Positions 17,738 through 26,654 of a stretch of 30,281 nucleotides of DNA are shown here, one piece after another. The notes beneath the pieces are model-generated. The model was not told the origin of the DNA and did not search any database. It was given only the letters and a program-made list of their open reading frames with translations. A program made the translations under genes and the position numbers. The stretch is taken from NCBI GenBank assembly GCA_964481705.1, contig CAYZUC010000027.1, positions 1 to 30,281 on the forward strand. The letters are read 5' to 3'. This DNA comes from CAYZUC01 sp964481705 (GTDB lineage Bacteria; Bacillota; Clostridia; Lachnospirales; Lachnospiraceae). How positions within the stretch are numbered: the first letter of the stretch is position 1; the number at the start of each line of letters is the position of its first letter.

Positions 17738-17765
17738 GTATATAGCAAAAAAAAATCATTGTCAA
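17737..17765 (-). promoter_or_regulatory. Sigma-A promoter of the fatty acid operon
   Basis: On the minus strand a perfect TTGACA (17765-17760), a 17-base spacer containing a T9 run, and TATACT (17742-17737). This is the best promoter match in the window. Predicted transcription starts near 17730, inside the first FabT box, giving a leader of about 165 bases before acpP. Confidence 0.88.
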
Positions 17766-17794
17766 CTATTAAAGTTGAAATGATTTCCTTCGTT

Positions 17795-18268
17795 CTATTC
17801 CTTTGTAAGCTCTACCATAGTTGCTCCGGTATACTCTGCCAGTAATTGAGGATTAACGATCACCTGTGCTCCACGAACGCCTGCACTTACTGCTATCTCA
17901 TCAAAAAGAATTGCTGTCTCATCAATATAGGTCGGGAACTTCTTCTTCATACCAATAGGGGAACATCCTCCTCGGATATAACCGGTAAGGGGAAGGAGCT
18001 CCTTCATTGGAAGCATTTCGACCTTCTTATCCCCTGCCGCTTTGGCAACCTTTTTCAAATCCAATTCCTCTGCCACAGGAATACAACATACCAGATAGCC
18101 GTTCTTCTCCCCATGCAAAACAAGGGTTTTAAATACCTGTTCAACAGGCTGTCCCAAAGCTTCTGCTACATGTACCCCCGATAAGTCGTTCTCATCTACC
18201 TCATATTCCATTGTACGAAAATCAATATCTGCCGTCTCAAGCAGGCGCATCACATTTGTCTTAATCAT
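17795..18268 (-). CDS. ybaK: YbaK-type Cys-tRNA(Pro)/aminoacyl-tRNA deacylase
   Basis: A 157-residue trans-editing protein that hydrolyses mischarged tRNA, classically Cys-tRNA(Pro). The central VFKTLVLHG with the conserved Lys47, the RGGCSPIGMKK loop, and the ISAGVRGAQ-like SAGVRGAQVIVNP C-terminal segment are typical, and the length matches the family (about 159). The ATG at 18268 is chosen on homologue length; a GTG at 18316 would add 16 residues and is followed by a poor signal. It lies 53 bases downstream of uxaC, and probably shares its transcript. Confidence 0.9.
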   Translation of the reverse strand: MIKTNVMRLLETADIDFRTMEYEVDENDLSGVHVAEALGQPVEQVFKTLVLHGEKNGYLVCCIPVAEELDLKKVAKAAGDKKVEMLPMKELLPLTGYIRGGCSPIGMKKKFPTYIDETAILFDEIAVSAGVRGAQVIVNPQLLAEYTGATMVELTKE

Positions 18269-18321
18269 AACGTAATCTCTACTAAGTTCCCTTCTATTCT
18301 GTCGATCTATCGACACATTTC

Positions 18322-19728
18322 TTATAATTGAAATCCAAAATACTTCACAGCATTCTGATAAGAGATACCGCGAATTATCTTCTCCAATAGCTTCTCATCA
18401 TCCGGGAATTCCCCATTCTCAACCCAGCCACCAACCAAGTCACACAGAATCCTCCGAAAATACTCATGTCTTGTATAGGACACAAAGCTTCTGGAATCTG
18501 TGAGCATACCGACAAAGTTTCCAAGCAGTCCCAAGTTAGCTAAGGAAATCATCTGATTGGTAATCCCAGTTTTATGATCATTAAACCACCATGCACTACC
18601 ATGCTGTACCTTACCTGCTATACTACCATTCTGAAAACATCCCATAATCGTGCCAATCGCTGCATTATCATCAGGATTCAACGAGTACAGGATTGTCTTT
18701 GGCAGTTGCGAAGTTTCCTCAAGCTCATTTAGGAAATCTGCCAGCTGTGCAGATGGTGTATGATTATCAATCGCATCAAAACCGGTATCAGCGCCAATTT
18801 GACGAAACATTCTCTTGTTATTATCACGTTTACAACCATAATGAAGCTGCATCACCCAGTTCCGTGTATGATACTCTTTTCCCACTGCAACCATAAATGC
18901 CGTTTTAAACTTCAATTCCTCTTCTCTTGTAATGAGCGCTCCGGAATATCGCTTCTGAAAGATTGACTCAATTTCAGATTCCTCATATGGAACATACATC
19001 ATGTATTCCAGACCATGATCCGACACCACACAGCCAGTCTGGGAAAAATAATCCATTCTCACTCGTAATGCATGAATTAAATCCTGAAAACTGTGAACAG
19101 GCGCTCCGGTTACCTCACCTAGTTTTTGCAAATAATTGATATAGTCTGGCTTCTCCAGATTCATAGCCTTGTCTGGTCGAAACGCAGGCAATACCTGCAC
19201 CGTGAAGCTTTTATCCTCAGCCAGCTTTTTATGATACTCTAAAGAGTCCACCGGATCATCTGTTGTACAGAGTAGCGAAACTCCAGACATTACAATCAAG
19301 TCTCTTGCTTTCATGGTACCACTACGAAGTTTTTCATTGCAAAGATTCCACACTTCTTCTGCAGTCTCCCCACAAAGATGTCCTTCATAACCAAAATATC
19401 TCTTAAGTTCCAGATGGCTCCAATGATAAAGCGGGTTACCAATTGCCATCTCGAGTGTCTCCGCCCACTTTTGGAACTTCTGCCTATCATCAGCAGAACC
19501 TGTAATATACTTCTCCTCGACCCCATTTGCACGCATCTGACGCCATTTGTAATGATCGCCCCCCAGCCATAGCTGTGTGATATTATCAAATCCACGGTTC
19601 TCATATATTTCCTTTGGAGAGATATGACAATGGTAGTCAATAATCTTTTCCTGTTCTGCATAAGTGTGATATAACTTCTTTGCTGTCTCTGTACTCAATA
19701 AAAAATCTTCATCCATAAATGCTTTCAT
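18322..19728 (-). CDS. uxaC: Uronate isomerase (glucuronate/galacturonate isomerase)
   Basis: A 468-residue amidohydrolase-superfamily enzyme that converts D-glucuronate to D-fructuronate and D-galacturonate to D-tagaturonate, the entry step of hexuronate use. The metal-binding IDYHCHISP (His33, His35), SGVSLLCTTDDPVDSLEYH, and the C-terminal GMLTDSRSFVSYTRHEYFRRILCD are family hallmarks. The ATG at 19728 has GGAGG 6 bases upstream and gives the usual length; a reading from 19806 would run through the promoter. No other hexuronate gene is in the window. Control is probably through the palindrome overlapping its promoter. Confidence 0.96.
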   Translation of the reverse strand: MKAFMDEDFLLSTETAKKLYHTYAEQEKIIDYHCHISPKEIYENRGFDNITQLWLGGDHYKWRQMRANGVEEKYITGSADDRQKFQKWAETLEMAIGNPLYHWSHLELKRYFGYEGHLCGETAEEVWNLCNEKLRSGTMKARDLIVMSGVSLLCTTDDPVDSLEYHKKLAEDKSFTVQVLPAFRPDKAMNLEKPDYINYLQKLGEVTGAPVHSFQDLIHALRVRMDYFSQTGCVVSDHGLEYMMYVPYEESEIESIFQKRYSGALITREEELKFKTAFMVAVGKEYHTRNWVMQLHYGCKRDNNKRMFRQIGADTGFDAIDNHTPSAQLADFLNELEETSQLPKTILYSLNPDDNAAIGTIMGCFQNGSIAGKVQHGSAWWFNDHKTGITNQMISLANLGLLGNFVGMLTDSRSFVSYTRHEYFRRILCDLVGGWVENGEFPDDEKLLEKIIRGISYQNAVKYFGFQL

Positions 19729-19763
19729 TGGAATCCTCCCTAACTGCTGCCAAGCCTGTTCTT

Positions 19764-19784
19764 GTATACTAGTATTTAGTATAC
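19764..19784. promoter_or_regulatory. Palindromic operator overlapping the uxaC promoter
   Basis: Perfect 8-bp arms GTATACTA (19764-19771) and TAGTATAC (19777-19784) around a 5-base centre. Each arm carries GTATAC, the kind of GT-N-AC core bound by GntR-family regulators (established for the family). It covers the -10 and the expected start point of uxaC, so a repressor that responds to a hexuronate is likely (inference); none is encoded here. Confidence 0.6.
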
Positions 19785-19806
19785 TCCAATGAATCCCATG
19801 ATTCAA
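19778..19806 (-). promoter_or_regulatory. Promoter of uxaC
   Basis: Minus strand TTGAAT (19806-19801), 17 bases, TATACT (19783-19778). The -10 is near perfect and the -35 matches 4 of 6. It starts 19 bases after the essC stop, so uxaC has its own promoter rather than depending on the secretion operon. Confidence 0.65.
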
Positions 19807-19824
19807 TAGTAATCTGCTACATTC

Positions 19825-22800
19825 TCATGAGTTTTTATCCCCTGCGTACATGGTCATAACTTTCAGCGTCTTGATTCCTTTGCGATAGAATGCCTCTCCT
19901 GCTATAAGCTCTTTGCGATATTCCTTTTGAAAAGCAAGAGGAACATCGAGAAATTTCTGTTCATCAATATCGAAGAATACCAGCATATTGGAATTATCCT
20001 TGAGCTGTTTGATTGGTTCCGGCGAAGCAAAACCAATGGGCTGATTATCGATATTGGCAAGAATGATGCTTATCCTCAGACTCTTATAACGAGTGAGAAA
20101 TTCTCGATACATATCACTTAGCTTCGGATTATTTCCAATGTAGTCGATGACATCCTTGTTGTTGATCAACAGAACCAACAATGGCTGTTCCTCCAACACC
20201 ATATCTTCTTTGGTATATACGCGTTCATAACGCTCCAAAATGATCGTCTGTAGCTGTTCCATTACTTCCGTGATTTTCTCTACCTGTAAGAAATAACTGC
20301 ATACTGTTTCATTTTTCTCGAACCTCTGAAGTTTCTTTCCAAAATCATCAAAGATGAATACCTTAGCCGGTTCCTGTACGCGACGTTCTTCCAGCTGTGT
20401 TAACAGGAAGCGTATATAATTAGATCTTCCCATCTTTGGCTTTCCGCTGATACCCAATTGGTTGAACTCAGTTAAGGACAGCCATACCAGCTCTGTATTA
20501 GCAAAACAGATACCAATGGGAATATCGTATGGTTTTCTTCCCTGCTCTCCATACTGTTCCTTAATGTATCGACTGGTAACCACTTCGGGAATCTCCGGAA
20601 TACGTTTCGCCATAATATCCGGATAAATCTCATTCTTATCGGTAATGAAGGTTCGAATCTGTTCGATTCTCTCATATTCCTTTTCAGCCGAAAAGGACAG
20701 GAAGGATTGACATTCATAGTAATCACGATCAAGCTCGATAATACATCTTCCCGGTATGTTGTTCAGCTTCAGTTTACATTTTTCAAACATACTGGTATAC
20801 TCACCACTCTCGTTACAATATAAAGCAATTCTCTTTGAAAAGCTCGACAATAGACGATAGCCAATTCCTGCTGTCTGCGGAGTAGTAATAACCAAACTAA
20901 TACCGGTTGAAACACCTTCTCTGGCAATCAATTGAATCTGTTCATCATAATCGGGATAAACACTCCTCAATCCAACCAGATTATCAATCATAATAATAAT
21001 CTGACGAATGTCCTTTGCTCCAGATTCACGATAGGCACTGTAGGAGCTGAGACCCAGTTTGGACAATGCATCCTTTCGTTCTACAATCATCTGCTGAATC
21101 ATCTTGATGAAATTCTTCATCCTCTCATCATCACCTGCCATGACAACACCACCGACATGTTTCAGAGGTTCAAAGTTTTTCATAATCATGGTGGCAAAAT
21201 CAAGGATATAGATATTAACCTCTTCCGGTGAATACTTTTCAACCACACCTCGAATCATTGCCTGCAACAGATTGGTCTTTCCACTCTGTCCGGAGCCCAC
21301 AATAAATACATGATTCTGTGTGATGTTAATATCAGTTACCTCCTGAAGCTGTCTGGATGGATCGTCGTAGATTCCAAGCGGTACACAGATATCACTTGAA
21401 TCATTCTCGTACGCGCGGCTTCCGTAGGGAATCATGGTTTCCAAAGATGGGAGACAGATGTTAGGCAGTCTCTCTATTCCTGAAGACTTACAATACTCCT
21501 TGATATAATTTACCAAGGCTTCCAGCTGCGTCTCCGAGCTTTCTTCCTTCTTCGGTTTCTGAGCATAGACAATCTCACGTTGTCCGGACAGTGCAACTTT
21601 CGCAATGTGGAATTTCTTCTGTGCATCCAGACCGTCATTTCTCGCAGGCGCTCCACTATAAGCCGACTGGAACAGCTGAAAGATTTCATTATTGCCTACC
21701 TGCAGATATGCACGTCCTGGCTCACGAATCTCTGCCGCCAGAGGAGATTTAAGAACTTCATTACTATCTGCCTGATTCTGTACCTTCAAACAGAGCTTGA
21801 ACTTGGAATTACTCCAGATTTGGTCATTCACGACTCCCGCCGGTTTCTGGGTGGCGAGGATTAGATGAACACCAAGGCTTCGCCCGATACGGGCAGTACT
21901 GATCAGCTCCTTCATAAAGTCCGGTTGCTCACTCTTTAACTCTGCAAACTCATCGACAATCAGAATCAAATGTGGTAATGGAACAGTAGCCGTTTTTTCT
22001 TGAAACAGCTTGATATAATCATCAATATGATTAACACTAAACTCGGCAAACAGCTCCTGGCGTTTTCGCAGTTCTGCTCGAATCGAAAGCAGTGAACGGT
22101 CAATCTCCCGGCCATCAATATTCGTAATCGCCCCATTCAAATGAGGAAGGTCACGAAACTGATTTACCATTCCACCTCCCTTAAAGTCGATTACAATAAA
22201 ACCAACTTCATAAGGATGAAAAAGCGTTGCCATAGATAACACATAGCTCTGCATAATCTCACTCTTACCTGAGCCGGTAGTTCCGGCAACCAGACCATGA
22301 GGACCATGATACTTCTCATGTAAATCAAGGCATACCACTTCACCGCCACTCTTTACGCCGAGAGGCGCTGCCATGCTGTCATAAATCTTTGAATTAGACC
22401 ATCTTGCAGCCAGATTTAAATCATACGGAGACATAATCTTCAACAATTCATACAATGTGATATTCTTTGTAAGTGAGCTTTCCAGATTCACTTCATCCAC
22501 ATAGACACAGGCAAGCTTTAACGCCGACTTTGCTACCAGCTCCTTTGAAATATGTGGATAACAAAATCGCTGCATCCTCTCTCCGTTATCAACATCACGA
22601 ATACACCCTGCATTCTCATCTTCACTTAAATAAACCTTCTTTTGACAGAATGGATTCAACATTTCTTCATGTTCCTCGAAAAAAAGAAACGTAAAACCAA
22701 TACTTCTGGCATGTTCAACAAACTTTGAAACCGGATGATTACTGATAATCTCAGAGCGGAAAACAAACACAATTCCATCCTCATAAGGAGACAATTCACC

Positions 22801-24390
22801 CTTCTTTACCGGCTGACGACCAGAAAGCTCATCATATAGATACTCCAGGGTTAATTTTGCACTTGCTTCATCATACATAAAGTTACGAATCCCAACTTTT
22901 TCGTTGTATGTATTCTGCAGCCAACGAGACCACGCAAAAAGGGGCACGTCCTGTTCTTCCATGATAAAGTAAATCTTCACATCCTTATAAAAATGACTGG
23001 TAGCCAGATTAATGACTAAGTTCTTGGATATCTGATACAGCTTATTGCGACTTCCCACAAAACCCACTGCATTCAATTCCCTCAATTGAAGTACTACCGG
23101 CATATTGTCGAGATAGCGAAATTTCTCATACATCATCTCCGGATAATTCATCATCGGATCCTCGGTTTCCAGATACTCCTGCTTTTTAAAGGTAACAGGA
23201 CAGCTGGATTCAACCGTTCCATTTCCTAAATAAACGGTTAAATAATCTTCATGTGTCCTTTCCTTTTCAAAAAGACGATTGCTGAAATCCTCTACAAACT
23301 GAATACTCTCCTCCGTTGACATATTCATGTTTAAAGAAATATTCTGCTCCTTTGCGCGCAGTTCCTCCAAATTCACCTGTTGCTCTTCAATGTATTTTCG
23401 GTAGGTTTCATCCCTATTCTTACACTTTTGAGTATACTCCTTTTGCGTATCAAAATAGCCCCATATGGATACAATCGCACTCATAATCATAGTTCCTGCA
23501 AAATAGAGAATAAAATATCCACCATTTCCAAGCACACCACGGATTACCATCATTAGCATAAAATTAACCACCAATGGTAAAATCAGCATTAAAAACTTGC
23601 TCTTGGGTGGTTCCCCAAGGTTTTTCGGTGGGAGGATTTCTGGCTTTGTTTCCTCCATCACAAAGCGCTGTCTCGCATTTCGTATAAACTTCGGGTATTC
23701 AAAATGGTTCTTCTGGTTTCGAATTTCACGAGTCGGAAAGCTGGTATGTATTACTGTTTTTTTGGACGTATACAGCATTCCCTTCCGTAAATAAAAAGAG
23801 TATCCTGCTAAGGAAAAAAAGTCATGGTCTCGAATCAGGAAATCCGGTTCATGGATAAGAAATCCATTCTTTCGAATACCATATCTCGTACTTTCGATCC
23901 TAACACGATAACCGCCATCTTCCTGCTGTAAAACCAGACTCTCTCCATTTACCATTCCATCCGCAATGCAGATATTGCTTTGCGTAGTTCCACCAATCCG
24001 AAACATTGGACTGTTCCCACAATCAATCTCACGGTCAAAATCCTGATTATCTCTACCAAAATCAATAGAGAAATTCAAATAAAAGAACACACTATCCGTT
24101 CCCTCATAGCAAATCTTTACCTCATCCCCAGGATGTAAGGTACACATATATTCCTTAAGCCCGTCCTCATGGGTAAAATAAATCGAATCATCAGCCTGAA
24201 TCGTCCATTCCCCATTCATCTGTACAACACGAATCATAAAATCAGAGAAAAACCGATCGCGATTAAAACGAACTCTGCATTCCTTCCTGGTTCCGATCGT
24301 CAGCTCAGACCCATTTAACTGCTTCAGACTGATCTCCTTATACATGCTGTTACCGTATACTGTTATTCTATAATTCATTTCATTTGTCAT
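19825..24390 (-). CDS. essC: EssC-type type VII secretion ATPase (FHA plus tandem FtsK/SpoIIIE domains)
   Basis: A 1521-residue membrane ATPase, the motor of type VII secretion. The N-terminal roughly 210 residues look like the tandem FHA region of EssC. Two membrane segments lie at about 266-285 and 291-309. ATPase domain 1 has Walker A GTTGSGKSE (703-711) and Walker B LILIVDEFAEL (808-818). Domain 2 has Walker A GSGQSGKTN (1032-1040) and a Walker B ending in Asp-Asn (IIIMIDNL, 1131-1138) rather than Asp-Glu. Domain 3 (about 1285-1500) has only GKPKMGRS at 1316-1323, so it is degenerate, as usual for EssC. AGAGG lies 7 bases before the ATG at 24390. It is the last gene of the operon; exported substrates usually dock on domain 3. 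Confidence 0.93.
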   Translation of the reverse strand: MTNEMNYRITVYGNSMYKEISLKQLNGSELTIGTRKECRVRFNRDRFFSDFMIRVVQMNGEWTIQADDSIYFTHEDGLKEYMCTLHPGDEVKICYEGTDSVFFYLNFSIDFGRDNQDFDREIDCGNSPMFRIGGTTQSNICIADGMVNGESLVLQQEDGGYRVRIESTRYGIRKNGFLIHEPDFLIRDHDFFSLAGYSFYLRKGMLYTSKKTVIHTSFPTREIRNQKNHFEYPKFIRNARQRFVMEETKPEILPPKNLGEPPKSKFLMLILPLVVNFMLMMVIRGVLGNGGYFILYFAGTMIMSAIVSIWGYFDTQKEYTQKCKNRDETYRKYIEEQQVNLEELRAKEQNISLNMNMSTEESIQFVEDFSNRLFEKERTHEDYLTVYLGNGTVESSCPVTFKKQEYLETEDPMMNYPEMMYEKFRYLDNMPVVLQLRELNAVGFVGSRNKLYQISKNLVINLATSHFYKDVKIYFIMEEQDVPLFAWSRWLQNTYNEKVGIRNFMYDEASAKLTLEYLYDELSGRQPVKKGELSPYEDGIVFVFRSEIISNHPVSKFVEHARSIGFTFLFFEEHEEMLNPFCQKKVYLSEDENAGCIRDVDNGERMQRFCYPHISKELVAKSALKLACVYVDEVNLESSLTKNITLYELLKIMSPYDLNLAARWSNSKIYDSMAAPLGVKSGGEVVCLDLHEKYHGPHGLVAGTTGSGKSEIMQSYVLSMATLFHPYEVGFIVIDFKGGGMVNQFRDLPHLNGAITNIDGREIDRSLLSIRAELRKRQELFAEFSVNHIDDYIKLFQEKTATVPLPHLILIVDEFAELKSEQPDFMKELISTARIGRSLGVHLILATQKPAGVVNDQIWSNSKFKLCLKVQNQADSNEVLKSPLAAEIREPGRAYLQVGNNEIFQLFQSAYSGAPARNDGLDAQKKFHIAKVALSGQREIVYAQKPKKEESSETQLEALVNYIKEYCKSSGIERLPNICLPSLETMIPYGSRAYENDSSDICVPLGIYDDPSRQLQEVTDINITQNHVFIVGSGQSGKTNLLQAMIRGVVEKYSPEEVNIYILDFATMIMKNFEPLKHVGGVVMAGDDERMKNFIKMIQQMIVERKDALSKLGLSSYSAYRESGAKDIRQIIIMIDNLVGLRSVYPDYDEQIQLIAREGVSTGISLVITTPQTAGIGYRLLSSFSKRIALYCNESGEYTSMFEKCKLKLNNIPGRCIIELDRDYYECQSFLSFSAEKEYERIEQIRTFITDKNEIYPDIMAKRIPEIPEVVTSRYIKEQYGEQGRKPYDIPIGICFANTELVWLSLTEFNQLGISGKPKMGRSNYIRFLLTQLEERRVQEPAKVFIFDDFGKKLQRFEKNETVCSYFLQVEKITEVMEQLQTIILERYERVYTKEDMVLEEQPLLVLLINNKDVIDYIGNNPKLSDMYREFLTRYKSLRISIILANIDNQPIGFASPEPIKQLKDNSNMLVFFDIDEQKFLDVPLAFQKEYRKELIAGEAFYRKGIKTLKVMTMYAGDKNS

Positions 24391-24427
24391 TCACAGACCT
24401 CTTTCTGCATATCAGATGCTATCCTTC

Positions 24428-24679
24428 TTATCTGGTGTAGATAATTCTGGTTCCATTCCGCAAGCCCAGCTGTTCAAGAAGTACCTCGCCTCGAATCAAA
24501 GCCACAGGATTCTCAGCCGTCAGATAACACTGTGAAACATCATCCATGTGAATTCCCAGATGTAATCCCATATTCAGCGAGAAAATCAACTCGTTTGCCG
24601 TAATTGATAATGGTATCTCCAGATCATAGCATTCTCCTGTCTTAGTTCTCTCAAATATTACAATAATCTTATCTTCCAT
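24428..24679 (-). CDS. YukD/EsaB-family ubiquitin-like protein
   Basis: An 83-residue protein matching the ubiquitin-like YukD/EsaB family of type VII systems: a beta strand (KIIVIFERTK), a second strand ending in EIPLSITANELI, a helix, and a final strand RNGTRIIYTR. GGAG lies 5 bases before the ATG at 24679. In known systems the protein is a small cytoplasmic component that is needed for secretion or its regulation. It sits between the MinD-like gene and essC, which strongly supports the family call even though such short proteins diverge quickly. Confidence 0.82.
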   Translation of the reverse strand: MEDKIIVIFERTKTGECYDLEIPLSITANELIFSLNMGLHLGIHMDDVSQCYLTAENPVALIRGEVLLEQLGLRNGTRIIYTR

Positions 24680-24706
24680 CTGCTCTCCATTCCCATATCA
24701 TTTCTG

Positions 24707-25747
24707 TTATGAAATGACACATGCTACTTTATGGAATAATCCTTCCTCGCCTATTCTCTCTAACGTAAGTTCATCCGGATGCTTATCCACATATTCTGCA
24801 ATCAAATATTTCTTTCCAATGGCACTCTCTGCAAGGTAATCCTTATCAGACGCTTCGTACCGATTACAAACCAATACACATTCGCCATCTGGTTCCTTTG
24901 AGCAGCCCCAAAACATCTCAAGCCTCTTTACATCATGTTCCGACTGTCCCGATACAATTACGACTCTCTCGCTTGAGCAGAGAATTCTTAACTTCTCCAT
25001 CTGTATTTCCTGTGAAAACTCAACTATGATGTAATCATAGATATTCTTCTTTTGAATGCATTCAATGACCTGACGATGCATTTCCATCGTCATCTGACAG
25101 GCATAAAAGGTTTTGCGAAAAGCCGGAACATACTCAAAACCTTTCTTTTTCACCTCTGCCAAAATCTGATCCACTCCACCGTACAGATTTGACTTTAGCT
25201 GAAAAACCATGGTATCCTCAAGACATTCTTCCTCCTCTAGATAATACGGAAAATCTTGAATTGTTGCTGTATTATAGTAAAGAACTTTATTTCCCTCACG
25301 ATACAATGCATCTGCTATTCCCAGTGCCGTAACCGTGGTTCCACTTCCTCCAATCGGTGAATACACACTGACCACTTTTGTAATCTCCGTCTGATTCCGC
25401 TGGTTTCGATACAAAAGAGAGGGATCGATTTGTTCGAGCATGGAACGAAAGCTTGCATACTTATAAATCCATTTTGTCCCGGATTGCGACATGTTCTGGC
25501 GATTCTCATTATCTGTCAGAAAGAAAAGCTGCTCAGGGTTCTGCTTTTTCACATTCACAGTCATCAATGGCTCATCTACAATCATGATTGTGATGTTCTG
25601 CATTTCTCCCATATACTCTTCGATATACTTTTCGTCTGTTAAAAAAACCAGTTCTGTATTAACTCCAAAAGCCTCCGCCATTTGAAATTCCATTTTCTTA
25701 ACATACTCCTCATCCATGCTGAGGACCACAATTTTCTTATGATTCAT
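24707..25747 (-). CDS. MinD/CpaE-like ATPase with N-terminal receiver-like domain
   Basis: A 346-residue protein. Residues 1-110 resemble the degenerate response-regulator-like domain of CpaE-type proteins (KIVVLSMDEEYV, then IMIVDEP, then FFLTDN). Residues about 122-346 form a MinD/ParA-type P-loop domain with SVYSPIGGSGTTVTALGIADAL (nucleotide loop at 131-138) and later YDYIIVEFS as the Walker B-like strand. The loop reads GGSGTT, lacking the usual lysine before the Thr. The ATG at 25747 has GAGGTGG just upstream and overlaps the FHA gene by 11 bases, so translation is coupled. A role in placing or assembling the secretion machine in the membrane is an inference. Confidence 0.78.
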   Translation of the reverse strand: MNHKKIVVLSMDEEYVKKMEFQMAEAFGVNTELVFLTDEKYIEEYMGEMQNITIMIVDEPLMTVNVKKQNPEQLFFLTDNENRQNMSQSGTKWIYKYASFRSMLEQIDPSLLYRNQRNQTEITKVVSVYSPIGGSGTTVTALGIADALYREGNKVLYYNTATIQDFPYYLEEEECLEDTMVFQLKSNLYGGVDQILAEVKKKGFEYVPAFRKTFYACQMTMEMHRQVIECIQKKNIYDYIIVEFSQEIQMEKLRILCSSERVVIVSGQSEHDVKRLEMFWGCSKEPDGECVLVCNRYEASDKDYLAESAIGKKYLIAEYVDKHPDELTLERIGEEGLFHKVACVIS

Positions 25748-26630
25748 AATCCACCTCGAGTACGATATCTGCCAGTCTGATTCTGTCACCTGCCTGTATC
25801 AGTCGCAGTTCATCTTCTATTACTATCTCATCATTTACATAAGTGTGATTTACACTACCCAAGTCGCGGATATAGTAACTTCCTTCTCTTTTCTCCAGCT
25901 GACAATGACAGCGGCTTACTGCTTGAGAGATTGGAATATAACCATCTACCGCTTCCTGATTCTTTCCAATGACAAAGACCTCCTTACGGACATACATCGT
26001 AAAGTTCCCCATAATACCTCGATAAGATAATGTGAGGTTTCCTCGATTCTGTCCATAGTCATCCTGCTTTCTTAAATCCTGAGCATGTGATTGGAAGAAA
26101 CTATCCACCATTTTCTCGAGTTCCTCGGTTGTATAATCCCTGTTTTTTAATGACTTACAAAGGATCTTTACCGAATTGGCTTCTCCATTTAAGGAGTTCT
26201 CCAAAATTCGGCATAAAGTGCTACACAATCTTTGATTCCACGTCAGAGCATCATGGAGATCAAATCCCTCCTGTACCGGAAGCACTATGAGATTCACACT
26301 TTTCTCCTGTTCATCAAAAAACATCCGTTCATAATCTATATCTATAGATGTCTCGGCTAAAAATCCTCGCTCTTTCATCTCCCTTATGACGAAAAAAATA
26401 CTGTGAATAACATCCTGTACTGTTTCTGCTCCCATGCCTCGATTTACAGAGGGCAAGGATACTCGTCCATTTCCCGGATACAATACCTTCGAAGAGGCAT
26501 TTATAAAGATACGATATCCCTTCATAATACTGGGATTCTTCTCTTTCATAAGAACTGTATATCCCAGCTCATAAAAACTCTCCTCTTCAAAATGATAAGA
26601 AATATAGGCAGGTGTCATCTCTATCTTCAT
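25737..26630 (-). CDS. FHA-domain protein with an N-terminal DUF6382-like region
   Basis: A 297-residue cytoplasmic protein. Residues 1 to about 190 look like the conserved region often found before FHA domains in Firmicutes (DUF6382-like: SYHFEEESFYELGYTVLMKEKNPS near the N-terminus reads as its core). Residues about 205-295 are an FHA domain with VIGKN in place of the usual RxGR arginine-glycine strand, SRCHCQL for the SxxH phosphopeptide motif, and NHTYVND in the N-G-T position. It should bind phosphothreonine, most simply on the neighbouring kinase, EssC, or the small membrane protein (inference). AAGGAG lies 11 bases before the ATG at 26630. It overlaps the MinD-like gene by 11 bases. 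Confidence 0.85.
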   Translation of the reverse strand: MKIEMTPAYISYHFEEESFYELGYTVLMKEKNPSIMKGYRIFINASSKVLYPGNGRVSLPSVNRGMGAETVQDVIHSIFFVIREMKERGFLAETSIDIDYERMFFDEQEKSVNLIVLPVQEGFDLHDALTWNQRLCSTLCRILENSLNGEANSVKILCKSLKNRDYTTEELEKMVDSFFQSHAQDLRKQDDYGQNRGNLTLSYRGIMGNFTMYVRKEVFVIGKNQEAVDGYIPISQAVSRCHCQLEKREGSYYIRDLGSVNHTYVNDEIVIEDELRLIQAGDRIRLADIVLEVDYES

Positions 26631-26654
26631 ATATGTCTCGTCTCCTTGTGCTTA

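Noticed and set aside
17747..17778. Weak inverted repeat (TCAACT/AGTTGA) followed by a T9 run on the minus strand, as a terminator for ybaK
   Set aside because: The stem is only 6 bp with two G-C pairs, overlaps the -35 of the fab promoter, and the T run is 6 bases away. It may slow read-through, but I cannot support a terminator.
19790..19805. Inverted repeat TGAATC-N4-GATTCA after essC as terminator
   Set aside because: A 6-bp stem without a following T run, placed within the uxaC -35 and spacer. No convincing terminator for the secretion operon is visible.
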